Shown here: piece after piece, positions 1-11,789 of the stretch
Numbering within the stretch: position 1 is the first letter of the stretch
Layout: every line of letters starts with the position of its first letter
Source: Halichoerus grypus
Taxonomy: Eukaryota; Chordata; Mammalia; Carnivora; Phocidae
Assembly (NCBI RefSeq): GCF_964656455.1
Contig: NC_135718.1
Location: 48,236,014-48,300,013 of the forward strand
Length of the DNA stretch: 64,000 bases
Direction: 5' to 3'
The notes under the pieces: generated by a model
What the model was told of the DNA's origin: nothing
Databases searched by the model: none
Seen by the model: only the letters and a program-made list of their open reading frames with translations
Translations under genes and position numbers: made by a program

Positions 1-544
1 ACAAATAGCCAGAAGCAAGATGATGGCCCATATTCCCCTTACTCAAAATAATCACACCTGATGCTTTGGTATATTTGTTTCATCTCTTTTACCCTGCTCA
101 CATGCATATTTTCAACCAAGCCAAGTACTGCATCCTATTAGGGGGCAATACAGACACAGATTTTCATCAGCTTCATCCCAAGAAGTAACCAGTGCACTGA
201 TACATCACTTACAGTCCTCACTGGAAGATGTCTAGGAGGGTGTGCAGTGCCCGCCGGGCTCTCTGGAGCTGCCATCCGGCAATTGCAGGGCCGTCCAACA
301 GAACTTTCTGCAATGACCCGCACTGTACAGTATGGTAGCCATTAGCCACATACGGCTATGAGCCCTTACAATGTGGTTCGTGTGACTGAGTAACTACACT
401 GTTAATTTTATTTAGTTTTAAATAATTTGAAATGTCTAACAGCTTTATTGACCTAGCATAACATTCAACCTTTCAAAGTGTACAATCAGTGGGTTTTAGT
501 ATATTCACATAGTTCTATAATATCACCACTATCCAATTATATTT

Positions 545-672
545 TTAATGTAATTTTATTTTATTTTTTTAAGTAAGCTCTACACCCAACGTGGGGCTTG
601 AACTCATGACCTTGAGATGAAGAGTCACATGCTCTACCAATTCAGCCAGCCAGCTGCCCCACCACTGTCTAA
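545..672 (-). repeat. old tRNA-derived SINE fragment
   Basis: The minus strand reads a tRNA-like head (GGGGCAGCTGGCTGGCTGAATTGG, GTTCAAGCCCCACGTTGGG-like B box) and ends in an A-rich tail near 545-575. It lacks the CT-rich middle of the younger SINEs, so it is an older carnivore tRNA SINE. It sits beside the left end of an L1. Confidence 0.75.
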
Positions 673-2349
673 TTTTAAAACATTTTCATCACTGCCCCAA
701 AAGAAACCCTTTACCTATTATCAGTCGTTCCCCATTCTCCCCTCCACCTAGCCCTTGACAACCACTAATCTACTTTCTGTCTCTATGGATTTGTCTATCT
801 GCATATTTAACATAAATGACATCATACAATTTGTGATCTTTAGTAACAGACTTCTTCCATTTAGCATAATGTTTTCAAGATTCATCCATGTGGTAGCATG
901 CATCCATACTTCATTCCTTTTAACTGCCGAATAACATGCCATTGTATGGATATACCACTTCTGTTCAATCATGGACATTTGGGATGCTTCCATCTTGGTT
1001 ATTACAAATAATTCTGCCACTATGAACTTTCAAGAGGATGTACTCTTGGATATATGCCTAAGAGTAGAATTTCTTGGTCATATGGTAACTCCATGTGTAA
1101 TATTTTTTGAGAAAGTGTACAACTGTTTTCCAAAGCAGCTGGGTGCCATTTTACAATCCCACCAGCAACGTATGAAGGTTCCTATTTCTCCAGATCCTTG
1201 AGACACTTGTTATTGTCTTTTTTATTACAGTCATTCTAGTGGGTGTGAAGTGGTGTCTCACGGTTTTAATTTGCTTCTCCTTAAGAATGAATGATGTTGA
1301 GCATCTTTTCATGTGCTTGCTGGACATTTGTATATCTTCTTTGGAGAAATGTCTATGCATATCTTTTGCCCATTTTTAAACTGGGTTATTTATCTTTTTA
1401 TTACTGAGTTATAATAGTTCTTTCTCTATCCTGGACACAAGTCCTTTATCAGATATATGATTTGTAAATATTTCCTCCCATTCTGTGGGTTCCTTTCATT
1501 TACTTATTGATGCCCTTGGAAACACAAAATTGTTATATTTTTTATTATGGCCAATATATCTGTTGCTTGTATTTTAGCATCCTAATATCTATTGCCTAAT
1601 CTAATGTCACAAATATTTAATTCTGTTTTCTTCTAAGAATGTATAGTTTTAACTCTTAACTTTTGTAAATGTTATCAGGTAGGGGTCTAACTTCACTCTT
1701 CTGCACATGGATATTCCATTTCCCAGAACCATTTGTTGAAAAGAATATTCTTCCCCCAGTCGAATTATTTTGGCACCTTTGTCAAAAATCAATTGACTGT
1801 AAATGTGAGGGTTTATTTCTGGACTCTCAATTCTATTCCATTGATCTATATGTCTATGCTAGTACCACACAGTCTAGATTACTGTTAAGTCTATAGTACA
1901 TTTTAAAACCAGGAACTGTGAGTCCTCTAACTTTGTCCTTCTTTTTCAAGATCTTTTTTGTCTATGCTAGGTTCCTGGCATTTGCACATGAATTTTAAAA
2001 TCAATTTGTCAATTGGTGGAGAGGGGAAGCCAGCTGGGATTTTGACAGGGATTATGTGGAAGTTGTGGGTCAATTTGGGACGTACTGCCATTTTAACAAT
2101 TCTAACAACCTTGAACATGGGAAGTTTGTCCATTTATTTGGGTCTTATTTAATTTCTTCCTACAACATCTTGAAGTTTTAGTTGTACAAGCCTTACATTT
2201 CTTTGGTCAAATTTATTCCTAAATATTATGTTCATTTTGATTCTATTATAAATGGAATTGCTTTCTTAATTTCATTTTCAGATTGTCCACTGCTAGTGTA
2301 TAGAAATTCAACTGATTTTTGTATTTTCATCTTATATCCTGCAATCTTG

Positions 2350-2650
2350 CTAAAGGCAAGAGATCCTTTCTTGCCTCATCCCACTTTTGATGACCACACG
2401 CACTCCGTGGCTTATGGTTGCACCACTCCAATTTCTGCCTCCATCTTCACATGGCCTTCTTCCCTGTGTCTCTGTGTCTTTTCTGTCTCTTAGCACGACA
2501 TTGGATTTGGGGTCCACTTGGATAATCCAGGGTGATCTCATCTCTAGATCCTTAACTTAATTACACCTTCAAAAGAACTTTTTCCATATAAGGTAATATT
2601 CACAAGTTCTGGAATATGGACATATTGGGGAGGGCGATCTTCAACCCCCT
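2350..2650 (-). mobile_element. MaLR/ERVL-type LTR fragment inside the L1
   Basis: The segment contains hallmarks shared with mammalian MaLR/ERVL LTRs read from the reverse strand: CTCCATCTTCACATGGCCTT, CTGTGTCTCTGTGTC, a TTGGATTTGGGGTCCAC block, and TTAACTTAATTACACCTTCAAAAG followed by an AAGGTAATATTCACAAGTTC block. It lacks an internal retroviral body. It interrupts the L1 reading and is itself bounded by a SINE at its right end. The exact subfamily is not assigned. Confidence 0.65.
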
Positions 2651-2656
2651 GCCATC

Positions 2657-2868
2657 TTCTTTTTTTTTTAAAGATTGATTGATTGATTGATTGATTTGAG
2701 AGAGACAGCACAAGTGGGAGGGGCAGAGGGACAGGGAGAGAGAATCCCAAGCAGATTCCACGCCCAGCACAGAGCCCAGTGCAGGGCTCAATCTCAGGGC
2801 CCCAAGACCATGACCTGAGCCAAAACCAAGAGTTGGACACCCAACCAACTGCATAACCCAAGTGCCCC
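2657..2868 (-). mobile_element. carnivore tRNA-derived SINE (CAN-SINE type)
   Basis: The minus strand starts GGGGCACTTGGGTTATGCAG and runs through the tRNA-like head and a CT-rich section to TCAAATCAATCAATCAATCA and an AAAAAAAAA tail. The imperfect head and tail show moderate age. It is inserted next to the LTR fragment in the L1. Confidence 0.88.
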
Positions 2869-4230
2869 TCACCCACTACATCTTCTATTCCTAGTTTGTT
2901 GAGTGATTTTAATTTATAAAAGTGTGTTGGGTTTTGTCAAGTGCCTTTCCTGTGTCTACTGAGCTGATCATGTGGTTTTTATCTTTTCATTCTATTGATA
3001 AAATATACTGGATGATTTTCAGATATTTAACCAACCTTGCATTCCTGGGATAAATCCCACTTGATCATGTATATGATCCTTTTTATGTGTGGCTGGATTT
3101 AATTTACTAGAATTCTGTTGAAGATTTTTACATCTATATTTATAAGGGATACTGGTATATAGTTTTATTTTGATGTGATGTCTTTGCCTGGTTTTTGTAT
3201 CCACATATTATGATATCTGACTTTATAAAATGTGTCAGGAGTGTTCCCTCCTCTCCTGCTATTTGAAAGAGATTGTGATAGGTATTAATTTTTCTTTAAA
3301 TATTTGGTAGAATTCATGAGTAATGCCATCTGGGACTATTATTTTCTCTGTGGGAAGTTTAATTACTAATTCAATCTTTTTACTTGTTATAGATCTGTTC
3401 AGATTTTCTATTTCTCTTGAGTCAGTTTTGGTAGTTTGTGTGTTTCTAGGAATTTGTCCGTTTCATCTAGGTTATCAAATTTGTTGATGTACAGCTGTTC
3501 ATAATGCAGTTACAACCTGGTTTATTTCTGAAAAATCCATCATGATCTTATTCTCCTATAATCTATTTATTTCTGTAAGATCAGTAGCGACATCCCTTTT
3601 TCATTTTTCACTATACGCACCTGATTCTTCCCCTTTTTGCTTGGTCTAGCTAGAAGTTTGTCAATTTTGTTGATCTTTTCAAAGAACCAACTTTTTGTTT
3701 CATTGACTTTCTCTATTTTTCTCTTCTATTAAGCTTACTGAGATTGTTTCATGGTCTAGCAAATATTCTAAACTGGAGAATGTTTCATGTGCACTTGAGA
3801 AGAACATGTATTTTGCTTTTGTTAGATGGAGTGTTCTGTAGATAGTTCCTTATCGATCTCTGCCTCATTCTATCTGTTATTGAAAGTAGTGTATTGGAGT
3901 TTCCAACTGTTACTTTTGAATGGTGTATTTCTCCCTTCATTTCAGTCACCTTTTTGCTTCATGTATTTGAGGTTATATTGTTAGGGGCATATATTTTTAT
4001 AATTGTTATGCCTTCCTACCCTTCTATCATTATTAAATGTCCTTCTTTGTCCCCTATACTTTCCATCTTAAAGTCTCTTTTGTGTGATAATAGTATAGCT
4101 AACCCAGCTGTCTTTTAGTTACTGTTTGCATGGTGTATCTTTTTCCATCCTTTACTTTCAACCTACCTGTATCTTTCAATCTAAAGTGTGTCTCTTTTAA
4201 GACAGCCCACCAGTTTGTTTTAAAGCAAAT

Positions 4231-5600
4231 ACCAAACATGAGATCATTTTGCAATACCATTATCACACCTAAAAACACTCATGAAGCCTCTTAATATCAT
4301 CAAATTCCCAACCAGCAATCAGCATTCATTTTTAATTTCCACCTCATGGGCTCCTAGACATGGTGTCCTCCTGGTCTCTGCTGTAACTCAAAGCACTCTC
4401 CTCTCTCAGGTGCTACTCTAGCCTAAACCTCCCAAACCTGTCTCTTTTCCCCAGAGATTCTGTTCTCAGCTCTCTGATCTGTCCCCACATTCCCTCAGGC
4501 ATCTCGTCCTCTCCTAGGCTACCAACAATCAGCTCAACACAGGAGACAGCCCAGATTTGCTCTCGGCCAGGAGTTTCACACTTCCAACTGCCTGGTGGGA
4601 CATCTGTATGGGAGCCTCCACCCTTCAAACTTCACATTTTCCAGATTTTAATGCTTCATCTGGCTCCCAAATTTGCTCCCCTCATAACTACTCCATCCTG
4701 GTCATTCACCATCATCCTCCCAAAAAAGCTACACTCAAAATTCCTGTCACGTTGGTCACCTGCCTACCACTTCCACATGTGACCATCCTGCCAATTCCAC
4801 AATACCTGCAACTGCCAAAGCTTCTCTGGTAGGTCCCTGGGGTTTCGGCTCTCATAATCCATCCATCCTGCAGGAAATTCTTATCATCAGACTAATGATC
4901 AGCTTACCTCATCAGCAACATGTCCTCAGTGAAAACTTACTTTCACCAGGCCTTAGGTTTGTGCAGGGTTTGGCATATCCTATTTGAGTCACAAAATGCA
5001 CAAAAGGAAGTGATGGCCCAGAGAAGTTAATTTAGTTACCCAAGGACACACAGCCATCAACTGGGGGAGCTGAAACCTCAACAAGGTCTACCCATCTCCA
5101 GGTTGTTCCATCCAGCTTAGCAGTGTAAAGTACTTCACCAGCCTTCTGGAGGGAACAAAGATGACTAAGCCACAGTCCCTGCCTCCCAGGGGTTTATGAG
5201 TTTGATGGGAGCCAAGATACAAATAAGAGAAAAGTATATTTTGTTAAAAGATTTAAAGCTCAGCAAGACAGCAACAAAAGAGACAGAGAAGGACTCCCCA
5301 GGTGCCTGAGGGTGCCATTTGCTATAACATAATTATCAATGATGGGCCTGGGGCCTATGTCCAGGAGCTGTTCCAATCAGCCATGGAGAAGCAGGACTGG
5401 GGGACCAGCCTATAAGGGTGTGGCTTGGATAGGGCAAGAGGGGGAGGAGTCTGAGGCAACCGTAAGAAAGGCTAGGGGAGGGTGGTGGATTCACACTGGG
5501 GAGGCTTGTGCTGCCAAGAATGACCCTTTGTACTTAATTTAGCAATGGTCGTGTTTCTATTTGTTTAGAAACTTCACATGGTAGAAGTTCATAAAAAGGA
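4231..5600. other. intergenic, apart from the MIR-like piece nothing recognised
   Basis: Short open frames on both strands are of random length and content. I see no promoter, exon or clear repeat other than the MIR-like core near 5 kb. Confidence 0.6.
4975..5090 (+). repeat. MIR-like fragment
   Basis: The stretch AAGTGATGGCCCAGAGAAG then GTTACCCAAGGACACACAGCC resembles the conserved core of MIR-type SINEs. It is strongly diverged. The rest of 4231-5600 shows no recognisable gene. Confidence 0.5.
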
Positions 5601-5605
5601 TTGGT

Positions 5606-5812
5606 GCAGGAGTCCCTGGGTGGCTCAGTCGTTAAGCATCTTGCCTTCGGCTCAGGTCATGATCCTGGGGTCCTGGGATTGAGCCCCGCATTGGGCTCCC
5701 TGCTCCACAGGGAGTCTGCTTCTCCCTCTTCCCTCTGCCTGCCGCTCCCCCTGCTTGTGCTCTCTCTCTCTCTGTCAAATAAATAAAATCTTTTTTTAAA
5801 AAATCACTTTAA
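5606..5812 (+). mobile_element. carnivore tRNA-derived SINE
   Basis: The element has head GTCCCTGGGTGGCTCAGTCG, a B-box-like GGGATTGAGCCCC, a CT-rich middle (CTCTCTCTCTCTCTGTC) and tail AAATAAATAAAATCTTT plus A-rich sequence. All diagnostic parts of the caniform SINE are present in full length. Confidence 0.93.
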
Positions 5813-8800
5813 AAAAGAAGAGTTGGAAGATAAGGGAAATTCTCCATATCGCAAATCAAAGAATAGGTACAAAAATAGTTGAATTAGAAAATACAGTAAT
5901 TAATCTATGGGCTCCAACATTTGACTAACAGGAGTTCGAAAAAGAGAAAAGAGAAGGGAGGGAATCCTCCACAGAGATGTCATCTGGTAGGGACAGACAG
6001 GCACTCCGGGCAGAGGAAGCAGCATGCGTCTGCCTGAGAGAGCATGAGCTATTTAGGGAACCACAGGCAGTTCCGTGTGACAGAAGGACAGGAGTCCTGA
6101 GAGGAAGGGCAGGGAGATGAGATCTCAGAGGTAGCACCAGAAAGGCCTTGAATACCACACAAAGGTGTCTGGTCTTTAACCAACAGGCTTCTGAGGAATT
6201 TTTACACAAAAAGGTAAGATGATGAGGTTTGCAATAAGGAAAGATTGGTCTACAGTCCAAAATATGGAAAATACGCTGTTCTGGTCAATTGATATGTAAC
6301 AAATCACCCCTAACTTAGTAGCTTAAAACAACAATGGTCTTCTTTTTGCTCATGAATCTATAATTTAGATAGGTTTCAGTGGGGACAGCTGTCTCTGCTC
6401 CCCATAGTACCAGGTGGGGAGGCTCAAACGCTGGGAACGATTCAATGGCTTGCAGGCTGGAATCACAAAACGGCTGCTGCAGCTCCTACCTCACACCCCT
6501 TCGGGAACAGTGAGAGAATGGCCTTCCCTAGGTTCCCAGCTAATGTCTCACTGAGTCTCAGGGTATTCTCATTGGGTCACACAGGTACATCCGTGAGCCA
6601 ATCACTGTGGCCCAGGAGATGCAGTACACTGATTGGCCCAGCTTTGGTCACATGGTCTCCCTCCCAACTTGGGCTAGGGAGCAGCCCCGCCCTAGCATAG
6701 ACTGAGAGTGGCAAAGGGGAACATCTCCAAATGATAAGCTGCGGAGGAAGAGGGATGGAAGCTGGAAAGGCAAACATCAGGTATGCACGCTTTTCCGTCT
6801 CCTTGTTCCTCCCCTCCCCCTCTGCCTGTTCTTCCATGGAAGGAAGCTCACTGTTCCCATGTCTTGCTGGGTGGAAGGAATGCTAATTCCCCTAACTGGA
6901 GAGCTCTGTACTCAGAAGGGCCATTTACACTCTGCTCAATACGACTGATGAAGCATAAACTAATTAATTCTTAGAGTGAGAGCATCCCTATCAGGTTTTT
7001 CCCAAATAGTAATGAATCATTATCAGCCAAAACCTTAACATCTGCTTACTCCATCAATCCACTGCTAGTCACATGCTCTTAATGTCATTTGCAGTGTTGC
7101 CCCAGTGCCAGGCAGCCTGCATCCCCAGCCCCCAGAGTCTCATTAGCTGTGTAGCCAAAGGACCTCAGGCCGGCAAGAGGATGAGGATTTTACTCTGGGC
7201 ACCAGGGTGCAGCTTGTTGGGGGGATGGCTGCAGATGCAGTGAAAGGATGACCTATTCCCAACTCTTATAATCAGAAAATCTCAGAACCAAAGGGATCTT
7301 TGAGCCAAACAATGCTTCAGTCTTTTCTTACACACCTCTGATGGCAGTGAGCTCACGACCTCACAAGGCAGCATATTACATTGTTCTGCACATCTGACTT
7401 AGCATTTCTTAGTCTGTGCCCAATTAGTTATAGATTAGTTAACTATATCCAAATTTGAGGCAGCTTGAATGAATATGTCAAATGCTGAACAAGAAAATGA
7501 ACAGCAAAGGGACAGAAAGGCAGGAAGAAACAAAGCAAGGGCTAAGATTAGCATGCAGAAAGGCAAACCATCCCATTTTATAGAGCCACAAATTTGACAT
7601 TAGACTTCCTTGTGGCCAAAAGGAAGAGGGAACAATGATCAGTTATAAATTCACATCAATAAAACATAGATAAATGACAGAAAGATATAGACCTCAAAAA
7701 AAAAAAAAGGGTTAAAACAACTTGCTGCAGAAGTCTGATTTTCCTGAAAGCGTTTGCTCATATTTAACCAAAACCTAATTTCCCTTCAATTTCTACACAT
7801 CAGTTCAACTCAACAGACATTTAAGAAATCCCAAGGACTGCCTCATTCCAGAGACTTCCAGTGTGTGCTGGTGATGAACAAGACACTGGACTGTGTGTTC
7901 TATAGAGTTCATCTTCCCCAATTTCTACCACTTATTACCCATGTGACCTTAAGCAAGTCGTGAGCCTCAATCTCCTCATCACAAAAGAAACAAATAACCC
8001 TGGAATACCTACTTTACAGGACAGAGAGATGTAAATGATGCATGAGCCTCCCTCCCTGTGGATTTAGCCCCACTCTACCCTTCCAATTGTATTGTTAACC
8101 ACCCCCTTTCACAAACACTCTGCTCAAGGTCAATCTAATTGCCTGGTGTATCCCCAGTTTCCAGCTTCTCGGTCTTACTTCGCTCAAGCTGTGCAGTCCA
8201 CCTGGAATGCCTTTCTCCCTACTCTTATGCCCACCTCAATCTCTAAATCCTGCCCACCCTTCATATCCCAGCTCATGTGCCAGCTCCCATAGGAAGTCTG
8301 CTGTGAGTCCTGCAACTGCCCATTATATTTACCTTCCCCAAACCCACTATCTTGTATGTGGACCTTCCTCAAGACCAGGGTCTCCATTCAGAAACTCCTT
8401 CCTGTTCTTTCTCAGGAAATTTAAATACTCTTCCAGATCTCAACTCCTGAGAAAAAGCAACTAAGAAAACCAGAAACAGCATCATATTCTCCTGTGAGAA
8501 TCAAAGCTTATTAGTATAGAGGCATTACTGGTTTGAAGGAATCTGCCAATGTCAAGTCAAAGCAAGAGTAGGAAGGGCTGACAGGCAGAGCTGAAGGTTA
8601 AGGTTGACATGAGTCAGTCTTGCTCAAGGCTTTTGTGTTATCAGTGTGTGTTTGATGCCCTTTTTGCTGCTAATGGTGAGTTATTCTTGCAAATAAAATA
8701 AATATTAATAAGTTTATATGCACAGTATATTTTACATAAATCCTATGTTCCAAGAAATAACAAGTTTTGGAAGACAAGGAATTCCTTAGTGCTGCTAACC

Positions 8801-10070
8801 TTGCTAGGAGATCTCAATGTGACATTATTCAGACACTACCCAATTATGTTCACTGGCATTTTCCTGTGTTTTAATACACATCATAGGCTATAGTTCTACT
8901 CTACTAACTTAATATTTCTTCATCAAAACGTTTAGTTATATATAAAAATGCATAAAGAGAATGAAGAACATTGGAAATCTTAAGAATAACTTAGGATTTT
9001 GCAAAGTCCCTGAAATTCTCATTTTTTTTGGTCCCTGTATCCCAAAGATTCACATCATTACATTTAGATGCTCCTCCCTTCTCCTCTGCATTCAGTTATT
9101 TACTCATTGTCAGCTCCTCTAATGGGCTGCTGGGTTGGATGACAAGATTCACACCTGGTCAGTGTTCATCCTCCCTCCACCTCCTGCACTGCTCAGCATG
9201 GCCCTCACACACAGGAAACCAAGACAGCTTCTCAGAATACAAAGAGCGGGGGCACTGGGGGTTTAAATGTCAGCTCTGTCACCTTCTCATTGTCTGGACT
9301 TAACATGTGGCTTACATGCTCTAAGCTTCAGCTTCCTCGTCTGAAAAAATGAGAGTAATAATGCCCACCTCAAAGGGTTGCAGTAGAAATCCAATAAGAT
9401 AATGTATATGGAACACAGTGCATATTTTACCTTTCTTTCCATGAAACGTTCCGAGCTCAGAGAATGGATGACTGGGTGGATGGATGGCTAACCTAGTGGC
9501 AAAAATAGCAAGTGCTTCCCATATACACATTCCCCCTCTCCTACCCCCAAGTCCTTCCCCCACCACCAGAGGGACAGTCTAAACTGAAAGAATTTAATGA
9601 GAGGCAGCGGCATTCCCTGGGTTGCAGAGAAAGCAGCCCTCAAAAGCTAGAGTGCTTTTTGTGATGCCACAGGCCCGAGGAGGGACAAAAATCAATCCCA
9701 CGTTCCTCAGCAAAACTGAGGAGATCTGTTGTATCTCAAATGGCAGGACCACAGACCAGCTAACAGAGGCAATGTTGGTTTTTAAATTCTTCTGTAGAGG
9801 TTTAGACTGTGCTTTGGAGGGAAAGAAGGAAGGAAGGAAAGAAAGAAGTGAGGGAGAAAGGGGGGAAAAAGAAGAAAAGAAGAGGAAAGAATTAAACAGT
9901 GGGCTCACTTCATAGTTCCTCACCTCATGAGGAAACCCGAAGCCCCACAGCTCACTCATGGGAAGAGAGAATAAATTGGTGATCCATGTTGTGTCTTTTC
10001 TTCATTGGCATGGAACTCATACCCAGCTACACATTAGTCTGCAAGGCTGGGCCAAGTCAGACACTGGATT
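5813..10070. other. intergenic stretch with a few ancient repeat remnants
   Basis: At 6270-6480 a block with AACAAATCACCCCTAACTTAGTAGCTTAAAACAA-like wording (positions 6298-6331) resembles the end of an old ERVL/MaLR LTR. At 8150-8290 the order of GTGCAGTCCACCTGGAATGC and CTTCATATCCCAGCTCATGT resembles an L2 3' end. At 9240-9420 there is a MIR-like core with a TCCTCGTCTGAAAAAATGAG segment. A purine-rich GGAA/GAAA tract lies near 9822-9890. No gene is supported. Confidence 0.55.
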
Positions 10071-10429
10071 AGTCAGGACTCCTTCAGTTGCAAGTGACAG
10101 GAATCTAGCTCAAAAAGGCTTCAGCAAAAATAAATAAATTTATGGTCTCCAGTAATATCCATGGTAGACCTGGCTTCAGCCAATATGGAATCTAGGAGCT
10201 CAGATCTTTTCTTCAGAGCTCTCTCCTTCTATCTCTCTCCCTGTCTCTGTCTCTTTCTCTGTTTCCTCCCCCACCCCCCACCCTCCTTCTTTCAGCTCTT
10301 CTCCCCTCTGTTTTGAATTCACTATCAGGGAGACCATCTCCCCATGATGTCTCTTGCATGACTCACCTCCCACCAGCTTAGCAGACACTAAAGAGAGAAC
10401 ATCTATACCAGCCACAAACAACTGGAAAA

Positions 10430-10905
10430 TGAAATTTTTAAAAATACCTTTTATAATAGCATCACGAAATATAAAATACTTGGTACTGAACATAATAAAA
10501 GACTTCTACATTGAGAACAAAACATTGCTGAGAGGAATGAAAGAAAACCTAAAAAAAAAAAAAAAAAAAGGAGAGATATACCATATTCATGGTTTGGAAG
10601 ATTCAATATGGATAAGATGTCAACTTTCTCCAAACTGATTTACAGATTCATTGAGATTCCAATCAAAATCCCAGCATGCCGTGTTGAACAATTGGAAGGG
10701 TAATTCTAAAATATATATGAAAATTCAAAGGACCCAACTAACAAAAACAGTCTTGAAAAAGAACAAAATTAAAACATTTATACTGCTTAACTCCAAGGCA
10801 ATATATCAAGGTACTGTGACGTTGGATTAAGTATAGTCAAATAGATAAGCGGAACAGAATGAAAAACCCAAAATGAAAAGTTCTAGAACAGGAAAAGTAA
10901 TCAAT
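10430..10905 (+). mobile_element. L1 ORF2 fragment, plus strand
   Basis: The text follows the central to 3' part of L1 ORF2: a TTCATGGTTTGGAAGATTCA block, then TTGAGATTCCAATCAAAATC, then a CTTAACTCCAAGGCAATATA block. A poly(A) run interrupts it at about 10552-10569. It is 5'-truncated and full of stops. Confidence 0.8.
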
Positions 10906-11395
10906 AATGATAAAAGTCAGAATAATGATTGCCTTTACTGTGTGTACTGGGAAGAGAGTGGTATTGACTAGAAAGGGACAAGAAGAGACTTTCTGGGATT
11001 GACTGGAAAAGGGCCTAGGGAACTTCTGAGGGTGATGGGAATGATCTATACCTTTATTTGGGTGCTAGTTACACAAATGTGTATACATTTGTCAAAGGTC
11101 TTTTTTTTTTTTAAGATTTTATTTATTTATTTGACAGAGAGAGACACAGCGAGAGAGGGAACACAAGCAGGGGGAGTGGGAGAAGGAGAAGCAGGCTTCC
11201 TGCCGAGCAGGGAGCCCGATGTGGGGCTCGATCCCAGGACCCTGGGATCATGACCTGAGCTGAAGGCAGCCGCTTAACTGACTGAGCCACCCAGGCGCCC
11301 CCACTTGTCAAAGCTCTTCACACTAAACACTAAAGATCAGTGCATTTCCCTCTATGTAAATTATATTTCATTGTTAAAATTTTTTAAAGGACTTC
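10906..11395 (+). mobile_element. L1 3' end (old L1M type), split by a SINE
   Basis: Words such as GTATACATTTGTCAAAGGTC, and after the SINE at 11101-11302 the continuation CACTAAAGATCAGTGCATTT and ATGTAAATTATATTTCATTG, are typical of old L1 3' UTRs ending near 11395. The two parts are clearly one element. Confidence 0.75.
11101..11302 (-). mobile_element. carnivore tRNA-derived SINE with target-site duplication
   Basis: The minus strand begins GGGGGCGCCTGGGTGGCTCA and ends AAATAAAATCTTAAAAA. Flanks ATTTGTCAAAGGTC (11087-11100) and ACTTGTCAAAGCTC (11303-11316) form a 14-bp duplication with two mismatches. It is inserted in an L1 3' UTR. Confidence 0.93.
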
Positions 11396-11404
11396 TCTGT
11401 TATA

Positions 11405-11592
11405 AGTTGTTTTGTTTTTAAAGGTTTCATTTATTTATTTGAGAGAGAGAGAAAGAGCACAAGCAGGGGAAGAGGGAGAAGCAGGCTTCCTGATGAGCAC
11501 AGAGCCCGACATGGGGCTCAATCCCAGTACCCTGGGATCATGACCTGAGCCAAAGGCAGATGTTTAACTGACTGAGCCACCCAGGCAACCCT
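11405..11592 (-). mobile_element. carnivore tRNA-derived SINE, diverged
   Basis: The minus strand shows GGTTGCCTGGGTGGCTCAGT, the TCATGATCCCAGGGTACTGG block, a CT-rich middle and AAATAAATAAATGAAACC. Base changes relative to the younger copies indicate an older insertion. Confidence 0.9.
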
Positions 11593-11601
11593 ATTAGAAG
11601 C

Positions 11602-11780
11602 TTTTTTTTTTTTAAGATTTATTTATTTGAGAGAGAGCGAGAGAGCACACGGAGGGGCAGAGGGAGGGGGACAAGCAGACTCCCTGCTGAGCACGGAGCC
11701 CAAAGCAGGGCTCAATCTTACAACCCTGAGCTGAGATCATGAATTGGATGCTTAACTCTCTAAGCCATCCAGGCACTCCT
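11602..11780 (-). mobile_element. carnivore tRNA-derived SINE, diverged
   Basis: The minus strand begins GGAGTGCCTGGATGGCTTAG, contains a CT-rich middle and ends AAATAAATCTTAAAAAAAAA. It is the third SINE in the same direction within 700 bp. Confidence 0.9.
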
Positions 11781-11789
11781 CTGTTATAA

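Larger units (their letters stand above)
680..4230 (-). mobile_element. old L1, 3' half, minus strand, interrupted by an LTR and a SINE
   Basis: Reading the minus strand, the stretch matches the 3' part of LINE-1, running from the ORF2 C-terminal region backwards through the reverse transcriptase region. Open pieces such as KWYIHTMACYSAVKRNEVW (near 930-960) are degenerate forms of the ORF2p C-terminus. Many stops and frameshifts show it is dead. The element is split at about 2350-2870 by an LTR fragment and a SINE, and continues from about 2880 to 4230. All apparent short coding frames here are L1 debris. Confidence 0.85.
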
